From positions 1,612,001 to 1,676,000 of the forward strand of contig NZ_AP025492.1 in assembly GCF_024347515.1 (NCBI RefSeq): a stretch of DNA of 64,000 nt, written 5' to 3'. Positions within the stretch are counted from its first letter, which is position 1. Each line of letters begins with the position of its first letter. Origin of the DNA: Vibrio gigantis. Lineage in GTDB: Bacteria > Pseudomonadota > Gammaproteobacteria > Enterobacterales > Vibrionaceae. The translations under genes and the position numbers were made by a program. The notes beneath the pieces were generated by a model. It made no database searches and was not told where the DNA came from. It was given only the letters and a program-made list of their open reading frames with translations. This document shows positions 9,515 to 16,046 of the stretch, piece by piece.

Positions 9515-10212
9515 TGCGCCTTGATAAATACCTATGTAAAAGCACTGACCTAACCAAGTCTGAAGCGATTGAACGCATACAAAATGGTGAGGTCAACGTT
9601 AATAGCGAAACAGTCACCAATGAATCGACCCAGGTTCATGAAAGCAATACGATCTTGTTAAATGACACTCCGCTTCTGCTGCGTGAATTTCGATACCTCT
9701 TAATGAACAAGCCAGCGGGTACTATCTGCTCCAATATCGACGAAGTTTATCCTTCATTGTTCAACTACATCGAGATAGAAAAAGCATCAGAACTGCACAT
9801 CGCAGGGCGCTTGGATGCTGACACAACAGGCTTAGTTTTGATTACCGATGATGGGCGCTGGTCATTCAATATCACGCTACCGACTAAGTCATGTAAAAAG
9901 GTATACCACGTGACATTGTCACGAGATATCAAAGACGATGTCGCTGACAAGTTCAAAGCGGGCATTCTGTTGCAAGGCGAGCAAAAACCGACGCGTCCGG
10001 CTGAGCTTGAAGTGATTACCTGTAAAGAAGTGCTGTTGACCATTACAGAAGGTAAGTTTCACCAAGTAAAACGAATGTTTGCAGCGGTAGGTAACCGAGT
10101 TGTTGGCCTTCACCGTGAACAGATTGGTGATGTTCGTTTAGATGTTGAAGCAGGTCAGTGGCGTTATTTAACCAAAGCCGAAGTTGACTCATTTCAGCAA
10201 GGCTCTGAATAA
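9514..10212 (+). CDS. rsuA: 16S rRNA pseudouridine synthase RsuA-type
   Basis: An RluB/RsuA-family pseudouridine synthase; RsuA isomerises U516 of 16S rRNA. An N-terminal S4 RNA-binding domain (MRLDKYLCKSTDLTKSEAIERI) is followed by the catalytic domain, with AGRLDADTTGL carrying the catalytic aspartate D101, and the EGKFHQVKRMF motif near 185. At 232 residues it matches RsuA rather than the longer RluB/RluF. The start codon overlaps the stop of the small zinc-ribbon gene. Confidence 0.9.
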   Translation: MRLDKYLCKSTDLTKSEAIERIQNGEVNVNSETVTNESTQVHESNTILLNDTPLLLREFRYLLMNKPAGTICSNIDEVYPSLFNYIEIEKASELHIAGRLDADTTGLVLITDDGRWSFNITLPTKSCKKVYHVTLSRDIKDDVADKFKAGILLQGEQKPTRPAELEVITCKEVLLTITEGKFHQVKRMFAAVGNRVVGLHREQIGDVRLDVEAGQWRYLTKAEVDSFQQGSE

Positions 10213-10277
10213 ACGTTTTAACCGCTTAATGCGTTAAGCCTATTATTACCAGAACATCAACACGATGAGGATGCAGG

Positions 10278-10652
10278 ATGGAAAACCTAAAAGTCACAGA
10301 AATTAAGTCTTTCGTACCCGCGAAAGACTTCGATTTATCTAAGCGTTTTTACCAATCAATTGGCTTTGTAGTGATGTCTGAATTTCACGACATCGCCTAT
10401 CTACGACACGGCAGTTGTGCATTCCTTCTACAAAATTTTTATGAACCTGCGCACTGTCACAATTACATGATGCACTTGCTGGTTGAAGACGTAAAAAGTT
10501 GGTATCAACACATCCAAAACTCTAATGTAGTGTCGGAATTTGAAGTTACCGTTTCCGAGGTAGTTGAGCAGCCTTGGGGAATGCTTGAGTTTTGTATCAC
10601 TGACCCAAGTGGTGTGCTATGGCGTGTGGCTGAAAACATCAGGCCACGCTAA
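10278..10652 (+). CDS. VOC (glyoxalase/bleomycin resistance) fold protein
   Basis: A 124-residue vicinal-oxygen-chelate protein with two beta-alpha-beta-beta-beta modules: FVPAKDFDLSKRFYQSIGF and the closing ITDPSGVLWRVAEN. Metal-ligand candidates are present, but the reaction (dioxygenase, lyase, or drug binding) cannot be assigned. It is a single gene. Confidence 0.8.
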   Translation: MENLKVTEIKSFVPAKDFDLSKRFYQSIGFVVMSEFHDIAYLRHGSCAFLLQNFYEPAHCHNYMMHLLVEDVKSWYQHIQNSNVVSEFEVTVSEVVEQPWGMLEFCITDPSGVLWRVAENIRPR

Positions 10653-10748
10653 TTCATCCAACTTGCATTCAAGCCAGTGAGAACTTCAAATTATCCATCT
10701 GTTTCTTTATTTATGCCAACATAAGGCAATGATCAAATAGGTTCAAAC

Positions 10749-11357
10749 ATGGATATAAAGGCTAAAATGCACAGCCAAGACGTTTACTATTGTGACGACG
10801 TTGATTTGGTTGCTGAGCAAACTCAATGCTTAGAAGTGCTATACGATTTTAATCACACTCGTCCGAGCGAAGGTGATAAACGACAACAGATCATGAAGCA
10901 GCTGTTCGCCGAAGTCGGTGAGGGCTGCTACATCGAACCACCGTTACATGCCAACTGGGGGCGTCACACGCACCTAGGCAACAACGTATACGTGAACTTC
11001 AACCTCACTCTTGTTGACGACACAGACGTATTCATCGGCGATAACGTGATGATTGCACCTAACGTGACCATTGCCACTGGCACGCATCCCATCAGCCCGG
11101 AACTCAGGCTAAAAGCAGCGCAGTTCAATGTTCCTGTTCGCATCGGCAACAACGTATGGCTTGGTGCACACACGGTTGTACTTCCTGGCGTCACCATCGG
11201 TGAAAACTCAGTAATAGGTGCGGGCAGCATCGTCACCAAAGACATCACAGCCAATGTCGTCGCAGTCGGTAACCCATGCCGTGTGGTACGTGAAATCAAC
11301 GAACGCGACCGAGAGTATTACCACAAAGATCGCCGTATTCCTGATGAACTTAAGTAA
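10749..11357 (+). CDS. maltose/galactoside O-acetyltransferase-like (hexapeptide family)
   Basis: A 202-residue acetyl-CoA-dependent sugar O-acetyltransferase of the LacA/Maa group. After an alpha-helical start it has left-handed beta-helix hexapeptide repeats (LGNNVYVNFN, IGDNVMIAPNVTI, IGNNVWLGAHTVVLPGVTIG). The active-site histidine is H113 in ATGTHP. It is the last ordinary chromosomal gene before the repeats that head the cassette array. Confidence 0.9.
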   Translation: MDIKAKMHSQDVYYCDDVDLVAEQTQCLEVLYDFNHTRPSEGDKRQQIMKQLFAEVGEGCYIEPPLHANWGRHTHLGNNVYVNFNLTLVDDTDVFIGDNVMIAPNVTIATGTHPISPELRLKAAQFNVPVRIGNNVWLGAHTVVLPGVTIGENSVIGAGSIVTKDITANVVAVGNPCRVVREINERDREYYHKDRRIPDELK

Positions 11358-11397
11358 GCTATCTTGACCAGATTCTTAATGTGGGAGTTTGGTCATA

Positions 11398-11452
11398 CTA
11401 GACAGAAAGATTCTCTATTTCCTACATAGCTGAAATTAGCTGTGACATAAGC
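11398..11452 (+). repeat. degenerate copy of the array-head repeat
   Basis: ACTAGACAGAAAGATTC, then TATTT and a late ATTAGCTGTGAC echo the repeat at 11497-11560 and 56884-56947. It is followed by a perfect 7-bp hairpin (GCCATTG/CAATGGC, 11451-11469). Confidence 0.45.
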
Positions 11453-11496
11453 CATTGTTATGCAATGGCTTGGTTGCATATTGCTTGTCCATCTTA

Positions 11497-11560
11497 GAAA
11501 CTAGACAGAACTAGTCAGTATTTAAGTGCAGAATTTTTCTGTCTAATAGCTGTTATACCC
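11497..11560 (+). repeat. ~60 bp repeat heading cassette block 1
   Basis: Shares AAACTAGACAGAA, GTATTTAA-TGCAGAATT and TAATAGCTGTTAT with 56884-56947. The ends AGACAGAA and TTCTGTCT are inverted repeats. It finishes in GTTATAC, the form of an integron R' box, 16 bases before the first cassette gene. Possible identities are an attI-like or attC-like boundary; I could not assign either. Confidence 0.6.
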
Positions 11561-11575
11561 TTTAAAGGAAGCTAT

Positions 11576-12031
11576 ATGCGGAAAAATTTTGACATCGGGA
11601 AAGTGGTGGAAATTAAGCTTGAAAATGGTCTTTATTGTTATGCGATGGTTATAGGTGAACCATTAGTTGCATTTTCGGAACATTTCTTTGAAGAACCACA
11701 ATCTGATTTTGATGCAATGTTTGATGATTCGACCTTTTGTATATGGGTTATGAAAAATGCTCTAGGAGGATATGGCTGGGTGAAGGTAGGTCAAATAAAT
11801 CACCATCCAATGCTTAATCAGACGCATAAGTTTTATAAGTTCGATCTCATTTCAAAGAAGTTTTCTATTTATTCTGACGGTATTGAAACTCCCGCCACGA
11901 GGGAAGAATGCCTTGAACTTGAATGTGCGGCTGTGTGGGGAAAAAGTCATGTAGAAGATCGACTTTTAGCAAAAAGCCAGGGAGAACAGTGCGTTTGGAC
12001 AACATCTTTGTCTGCCGCGACACGGGTATAA
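11576..12031 (+). CDS. cassette gene: possible Imm26-like immunity protein
   Basis: The first cassette of block 1, 151 residues. The N-terminus (FDIGKVVEIKLENGLYCYAMVIGEPLVAF) has the pattern of Imm26-type immunity proteins: a barrel opening with a lysine/glycine-rich hairpin and an aromatic FYD/FSE segment. The match is from memory of the family pattern and is tentative. A strong AAGGAAG ribosome site precedes the ATG. The stop codon TAA is the first base pair set of the attC box TAACAAAC, as in many cassettes. No cognate toxin is in the window. Confidence 0.45.
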   Translation: MRKNFDIGKVVEIKLENGLYCYAMVIGEPLVAFSEHFFEEPQSDFDAMFDDSTFCIWVMKNALGGYGWVKVGQINHHPMLNQTHKFYKFDLISKKFSIYSDGIETPATREECLELECAAVWGKSHVEDRLLAKSQGEQCVWTTSLSAATRV

Positions 12032-12053
12032 CAAACGACTATGGCGTCAATGA

Positions 12054-13010
12054 TTAATTTTTGGCTATGTTTTCATCCCACATGGCGCCATCTCTGAGCA
12101 TAGAGTTAAGTGTCACAACCATCTTTCGTACGCATGCGATTATTGCGACTTTTTTAGGTTTCCCAGCAGCTAAAAGTCGAGCATAAGTCGCTTTGAATAT
12201 GGGGTTACATTGCATGGCTGACATCATCGCCATGTATAAAACGGTTCGTACTTGCGCTCGACCGCCTTGGATTACGCGCTTACCTTTGTAGCGACCACTT
12301 TCACGTGTTATTGGAGCGACACCAATCAGTGATGCTGCTTGTTTATTCGTGATGTAACCAAGTTCAGGTACGTTGCTAATTATTGATGCAGCGGCAATGT
12401 TTCCTATTCCTGGGACGCTTTGCAATATTGTGTTTTTAGCTTGGTATTCAGGGCTATCTTCAATGAGTTTAACGAGCTTTTCTTCTAACTTGGTGATTTG
12501 ATTTTTTATCGTGGTTAGCATTGGTTTGATAGTCGGATGGAGAGAGTCGGGAAGTATCTGGATTCGGTTTTTTTCCATGGTTTGCATGGATAACAACTGG
12601 TTTCGGCGAATGACTAAGTCACTCATTAGGCGTATGTTTTTTGGCTTTATGACAGTAAGAGCTGGTTTGATTGCTTCTCCATAGTGAGCGATCAATTCTG
12701 CATCTAAACGATCATTTTTGGCTCTGCGGCCAATAGCACCAGCGAATCGTTTTATGTGGACAGGGTTTGCTCTGACAATAGGTAATTGAGCCTCTGCACA
12801 TGCAAGAACAAAAGGCATTTCTAATCGGCCTGTAGCTTCAATAACGATTCGTTCAGGACTGTGACTCTTAATCGTTTTGAGTGCTTTTTTGATGCCTTTA
12901 TCATTGTTCTCTACTGAGAAAAATAGGTCTAGTGGCCTAATGTGGATGTCTAATTGTGTTTTGCCGGTATCAACTCCAACGTTGATGCTTTGATTGATTT
13001 TGGTATTCAT
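12054..13010 (-). CDS. IS110-family transposase (element A, copy 1)
   Basis: A DEDD recombinase of 318 residues that excises a circular element and inserts it using a bridge RNA. RuvC-like acidic residues are D14 (GVDTGK), E58 (VIEATGR), D100 and D103 (KNDRLDAELIAH). A coiled region follows, then the Tnp_20 domain (VPGIGNIAAASIIS...) with the serine-bearing RESGRYKGKR. The frame is intact, unlike copy 2 at 57360. The short 3' side and long 5' leader mark the IS110 group. Confidence 0.9.
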   Translation of the reverse strand: MNTKINQSINVGVDTGKTQLDIHIRPLDLFFSVENNDKGIKKALKTIKSHSPERIVIEATGRLEMPFVLACAEAQLPIVRANPVHIKRFAGAIGRRAKNDRLDAELIAHYGEAIKPALTVIKPKNIRLMSDLVIRRNQLLSMQTMEKNRIQILPDSLHPTIKPMLTTIKNQITKLEEKLVKLIEDSPEYQAKNTILQSVPGIGNIAAASIISNVPELGYITNKQAASLIGVAPITRESGRYKGKRVIQGGRAQVRTVLYMAMMSAMQCNPIFKATYARLLAAGKPKKVAIIACVRKMVVTLNSMLRDGAMWDENIAKN

Positions 13011-13215
13011 AATAAGCTAACTCATGCTTGCGTAATGCGGGTTCGAGACCCAGTCGACTATTCGAGGTTTATGCTTGAAGTCCTATGTAGCGTTCATGTT
13101 TGTTATCGGTCTCTCGATAGAGGAGCCAGCGTTTAAACGAACTACTACATAGAAAGCTTTAGTTGCAGCTAAAGCCTGGGTCTCACATTACCCGATTGGA
13201 GTGCTTATTATCCAT
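13011..13215 (-). ncRNA. predicted bridge RNA of element A, copy 1
   Basis: The 5' non-coding end of the element. Helices seen: CTATGTAG (13083-13090) with CTACATAG (13145-13152), and GCTTTAG (13156-13162) with CTAAAGC (13169-13175). Copy 2 has CTATCTG/CAGATAG and ACTTTAG/CTAAAGT, i.e. compensatory changes. Inside the large loop, 13098-13106 is the reverse complement of ATAACAAAC, the exact target left of the insertion (12028-12036). The role follows from known IS110 bridge RNAs; expression is not shown. Confidence 0.65.
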
Positions 13216-13332
13216 ACAAACTGTTCAAGAGTGATTCGCAACGCGTGGCATTTTTACTATGCGTTAGGTTTAGTGGTTAAGGTGGTATGCAGGAGCTTCG
13301 GTATTACGTTGCTCACATATATGGTCTCCCCC

Positions 13333-13550
13333 AGTTTTGCAAGCCAGCAGTATGATTAAAAGCGCAGGTTAACTTCCATATATACGGCCTGTTTAACGGC
13401 TATTGCCTTGGCCAAGATGAGGAAGTCGAACACGAAGTCCTAATCACCTTATCGACTTTATAAGCCAGTGTGAGCATAAGGTTTTCAACGTGTAGGATTT
13501 GTCCTGTTATTCATCTTACTACGTACTTTGCAAAGGGTTGGTGATTGTTA
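13333..13550 (-). ncRNA. predicted bridge RNA of element C
   Basis: The 3' non-coding end, where IS1111-group elements encode their bridge RNA. ATCACCTTA at 13443-13451 equals the sequence right of the insertion (14653-14661). TGTGAGCA at 13469-13476 is the reverse complement of TGCTCACA left of it (13310-13317). The two lie 17 bases apart around a small CCTTAT/ATAAGG helix, the arrangement expected of a target-binding loop with one guide for each strand. Confidence 0.6.
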
Positions 13551-14573
13551 CTAGCTTTGAGTGGGTTGGTACTCTTCATTTTTAGTTGTAACAGCCCACG
13601 CTATTCGCATGAGCTTGTTTGCTAAAGCAACAGCGGCTCTGTTTGGTCCTCGTCGTTCTTGGAGTTCAAGCATCCACTTACTGAGATTATCGGATTTAAA
13701 TTTGGCGCGCCTCAACGCTGCTCTTGCTCCATGAACGAGTAGGGAGCGGATATACGTGTTGCCTCTTTTGGTTATTCCTAGAAGAATGACTTTGTCGCCG
13801 CTGGTATCTTGCCTTGGTACAAGCCCCATTGCGGCGGAGGCATCTCTACCGGTTTTGAACTGTTGTCCAGAGCCTAGCCATACCGCAACGGCTTGGCTAG
13901 TGAGTGGCCCAAAGCCTGGAATCGACATGAGTCGCTTTGCGTTTTCGAACTGCTTGATGGTTTGGTTAAGTTTATCGTCGAACCATTTTACTTGTTCGTC
14001 GATGTATAAATATCGTTCGTACTGATGGGATAGCAACTCTCTTAATATACAAGACAGTTTGTTTTCGTCGTTCTCGAGTATTTCGGGTATGGCCTTTCTG
14101 AAGGCTGCGGCTCCTTTGGGCATAATGATGCCGTATTCAGAGATAAGGCCACGCACTTGATTAACGATACGAGTTCTTTCAGTGACGAGCAGACGTCTCA
14201 TTCGAATAAGAGATTGGATGTCTTGTTGCTCGACGGACTTATGAGGCACAGGGTGAGGTCTTTTGTAGAGAGCGACTTCGGTAATGGCTTCAGCATCGTT
14301 ATAGTCGTTTTTCTGTTTACGCCTTTGAGTTTTCACATGCTGCGGTGCGTAGAGTATGACTTCGTGGCCGAACTGAGAGAATTCACGAGCCCAGTAGTGT
14401 GCGCCGGAGCAAGCTTCCATGGCGATAGTACAGGTTTCTTTATTGGCGATGTAGCTAAGTAGTTTACTTCGTTGAAGTTTTTTACGGCAAAGGTTCTTCC
14501 CTTTATGACTAATTTCAAAAAGAAAGAAGATATTTTTTGCTAAATCGATGCCGATGATTTTATGCTGAGTCAT
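13551..14573 (-). CDS. IS110/IS1111-family transposase (element C)
   Basis: 340 residues. The RuvC-like DEDD set is D10 (GIDLAKN), E53 (AMEACSG), D90 and D93 (KNDYNDAEAI). The second half carries the Tnp_20 domain from MSIPGFGPLTSQAVAVWLG, with DTSGDKVILLGITKRGN and the LLVHGARAAL block typical of IS1111 members. An AGGAGA ribosome site precedes the ATG. It resembles element B's transposase in layout but is a different lineage. Confidence 0.92.
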   Translation of the reverse strand: MTQHKIIGIDLAKNIFFLFEISHKGKNLCRKKLQRSKLLSYIANKETCTIAMEACSGAHYWAREFSQFGHEVILYAPQHVKTQRRKQKNDYNDAEAITEVALYKRPHPVPHKSVEQQDIQSLIRMRRLLVTERTRIVNQVRGLISEYGIIMPKGAAAFRKAIPEILENDENKLSCILRELLSHQYERYLYIDEQVKWFDDKLNQTIKQFENAKRLMSIPGFGPLTSQAVAVWLGSGQQFKTGRDASAAMGLVPRQDTSGDKVILLGITKRGNTYIRSLLVHGARAALRRAKFKSDNLSKWMLELQERRGPNRAAVALANKLMRIAWAVTTKNEEYQPTQS

Positions 14574-14683
14574 GGTCTTCTCCTTTTACTTCGGACCTGA
14601 ACACTCCAAGCATGGCTTACCGTCATGTGAAGTGGTAGGGGGAGACCATCTCATCACCTTAACAGGGCTACATGGATTCCCCC

Positions 14684-14934
14684 GGCTGTCAAACATCCGC
14701 TAAACTTATGTTGATTGGTTTTGGACTGCCGCTCTACATTCGGCCTACTTATCGACGATTCGCATACGTCGTGGCCCTGATGACTTTGCGCGACTGCGGT
14801 GCCTTATTCGTTAGATGACATCTAGTGTGTCCGCCGCATTAACAGGCTCTCCGCAAGTGGTCTTAACCTATCTCCATCATTAGCGTCTGCAATGACCCGG
14901 TGGGTTTAACTCTTTATGTTGCTTAGGTTTTTAC
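14684..14934 (-). ncRNA. predicted bridge RNA of element B, copy 1
   Basis: The 3' non-coding end. ATTCGTTAG (14806-14814) equals the element-target junction on the right (16026-16034). CCGCATTAA (14834-14842) is the reverse complement, with one mismatch, of the left target of copy 2 (TTAACGCGG), and the overlapping TTAACAGG resembles the left target of copy 1. Support is weaker than for A and C because the two copies are almost identical here and give no covariation. Confidence 0.45.
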
Positions 14935-15960
14935 TTAAGCAGCATAGTTTTCATATTCGGTTTGATTGTGTAAAAGCGACCATATAATTCGTGCGTTCTT
15001 CGCGGTAAGTGCCACTATCGCTCGGTTCATTCCTCTCCGCTCTAGAACGCCTCGACACCACTGACTTAACTTATCTTGCTTGTCGCCAAGGTTGGCAATC
15101 ACGGTCCGTGCCCCGTGAACTAATAGTGTTCGTAAGTATTTGTCGCCGTGTTTAGTTATCCGGCCTAAGCGAGGTTTCCCTCCTGTGGAATATTGCTTTG
15201 GTACTAAGCCGAGCCAAGCAGAGAAATCGCGACTTTTATCAAATTGAGAGCCATTACCTATCGAAGCGAGTATCGCTGTTGCAGTTTGCGGCCCGATACC
15301 TCGAACCGTCATCACTCGTTGAACATTAGCGCTGACCTTAGCAAAAGAATCGAAGACTTGTTCAGTATCGGTGATAAGTTGATTGAGTTCGTCAAGGTGG
15401 TGATAAGCATCGCCAATCACCGTTCTTGCGAGGTGTGGCAGTTCATTTTCTGCATCTTCGAGCATTAAGGGAACCTGTTTCATCAATGAAGAGCGACCAA
15501 CAGGAATGATTAATCCGAATTCAGAAAGCAGGGCACGCATGCGATTCATAAGCGCGGTGCGTTCACGAACCCAATGCTCTCTCATTCTATGTACCGATAG
15601 GATGGCTTGTTGCTCGGGGGATTTTACGGGTACAAAGCGAGTTGATGGACGCTGAACAGCTTCGCAGATAGCGACTGCATCATTAAGGTCGTTCTTCCCT
15701 TTAGTTCGATAAGGAACCACGTATTTAACGGCCATGATACGGGCGTCATGCCCCAGTTTATTGAGTGTTCTTGCCCAATAATGTGCACCACCACACGCTT
15801 CGACGCCTATACGCATGAGTGGCATATTTGCTATTGTAGTCAGTAGTTTAGAGCGGGTTACTGACTTATGAAGTATGACCTTACCATTTTGGTCTACAGC
15901 ATGAAGACTAAAGTGGTTTTTAGCTAGGTCGATACCGCAGAAATAAGAATAATCAGACAT
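14935..15960 (-). CDS. IS110/IS1111-family transposase (element B, copy 1)
   Basis: 341 residues from the ATG at 15960, chosen over an in-frame ATG nine codons upstream because GGAGG stands five bases before it. DEDD residues are D11 (GIDLAKN), E54 (VEACGG), D91 and D94 (KNDLNDAVAI). The Tnp_20 domain starts near VRGIGPQTATAILASIG and includes YSTGGKPRLGRITKHGDKY and LVHGARTVIA. Intact. Confidence 0.92.
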   Translation of the reverse strand: MSDYSYFCGIDLAKNHFSLHAVDQNGKVILHKSVTRSKLLTTIANMPLMRIGVEACGGAHYWARTLNKLGHDARIMAVKYVVPYRTKGKNDLNDAVAICEAVQRPSTRFVPVKSPEQQAILSVHRMREHWVRERTALMNRMRALLSEFGLIIPVGRSSLMKQVPLMLEDAENELPHLARTVIGDAYHHLDELNQLITDTEQVFDSFAKVSANVQRVMTVRGIGPQTATAILASIGNGSQFDKSRDFSAWLGLVPKQYSTGGKPRLGRITKHGDKYLRTLLVHGARTVIANLGDKQDKLSQWCRGVLERRGMNRAIVALTAKNARIIWSLLHNQTEYENYAA

Positions 15961-16046
15961 GGTGCCTCCGATGCATTTAAGTACCACATAAGTGTGGCAG
16001 ATCCTCGGTAGGGGGAATCCATGTCATTCGTTAGCTATCAAGTTGA

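Larger units (their letters stand above)
12037..13215 (-). mobile_element. IS110-family element A, copy 1 (IS110 group)
   Basis: About 1.18 kb with the transposase on the minus strand, only ~17 bases on its 3' side and ~205 non-coding bases on its 5' side, the layout of the IS110 group. The left end GACTATGGCGTCAAT recurs at 18733 and 57342; the right end TTATTATCCAT recurs at 58510. No terminal inverted repeat is visible. ACAAAC occurs at both junctions; it may be part target, part element end, since the family does not normally duplicate its target. Confidence 0.8.
13321..14649 (-). mobile_element. IS1111-group element C
   Basis: About 1.33 kb bounded by the subterminal inverted repeat ATGGTCTCCCCC (13321-13332) and GGGGGAGACCAT (14638-14649). 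The transposase is on the minus strand with ~218 non-coding bases on its 3' side, the IS1111 layout. It lies in the 3' arm of attC site 1, between GTTGCTCAC and ATCACCTTAAC. The exact ends probably run a few bases past the inverted repeats, as is usual in this group. Confidence 0.8.
14668..16028 (-). mobile_element. IS1111-group element B, copy 1
   Basis: About 1.36 kb with subterminal inverted repeats ACATGGATTCCCCC (14670-14683) and GGGGGAATCCATGT (16011-16024). Nearly identical to copy 2 at 58625-59987. The right end CCATGTCATT abuts the attC R' box CGTTAGC. The transposase is on the minus strand with ~250 non-coding bases on its 3' side. Confidence 0.85.
12027..16037 (+). repeat. attC site 1, interrupted by three IS110-family elements
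   Basis: Rejoining the pieces 12027-12036, 13222-13317, about 14657-14667 and 16029-16037 gives one VCR-type attC. It opens with TAACAAACTGTTCAAGAGTG, has the conserved CAACGCGTGGCATT and ACGTTGCTCAC blocks, and ends CCTTAACAGGGCGTTAGC. The left arm (13221-13233) and the rebuilt right arm pair, with the extrahelical bases usual for attC. Element A sits at the 5' box, C in the 3' arm and B just before the 3' R' box. Confidence 0.8.

Noticed and set aside
13030..13060. CGGGTTCGAGACCC resembles a tRNA T-arm
   Set aside because: No acceptor stem, anticodon arm or CCA around it; it lies in the conserved non-coding end of element A and is part of that element's RNA.
12031..13221. ACAAAC direct repeats as a target-site duplication of element A
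   Set aside because: IS110-family elements normally make no duplication, and part of the repeat can be the element's own end; recorded in the element entry only.
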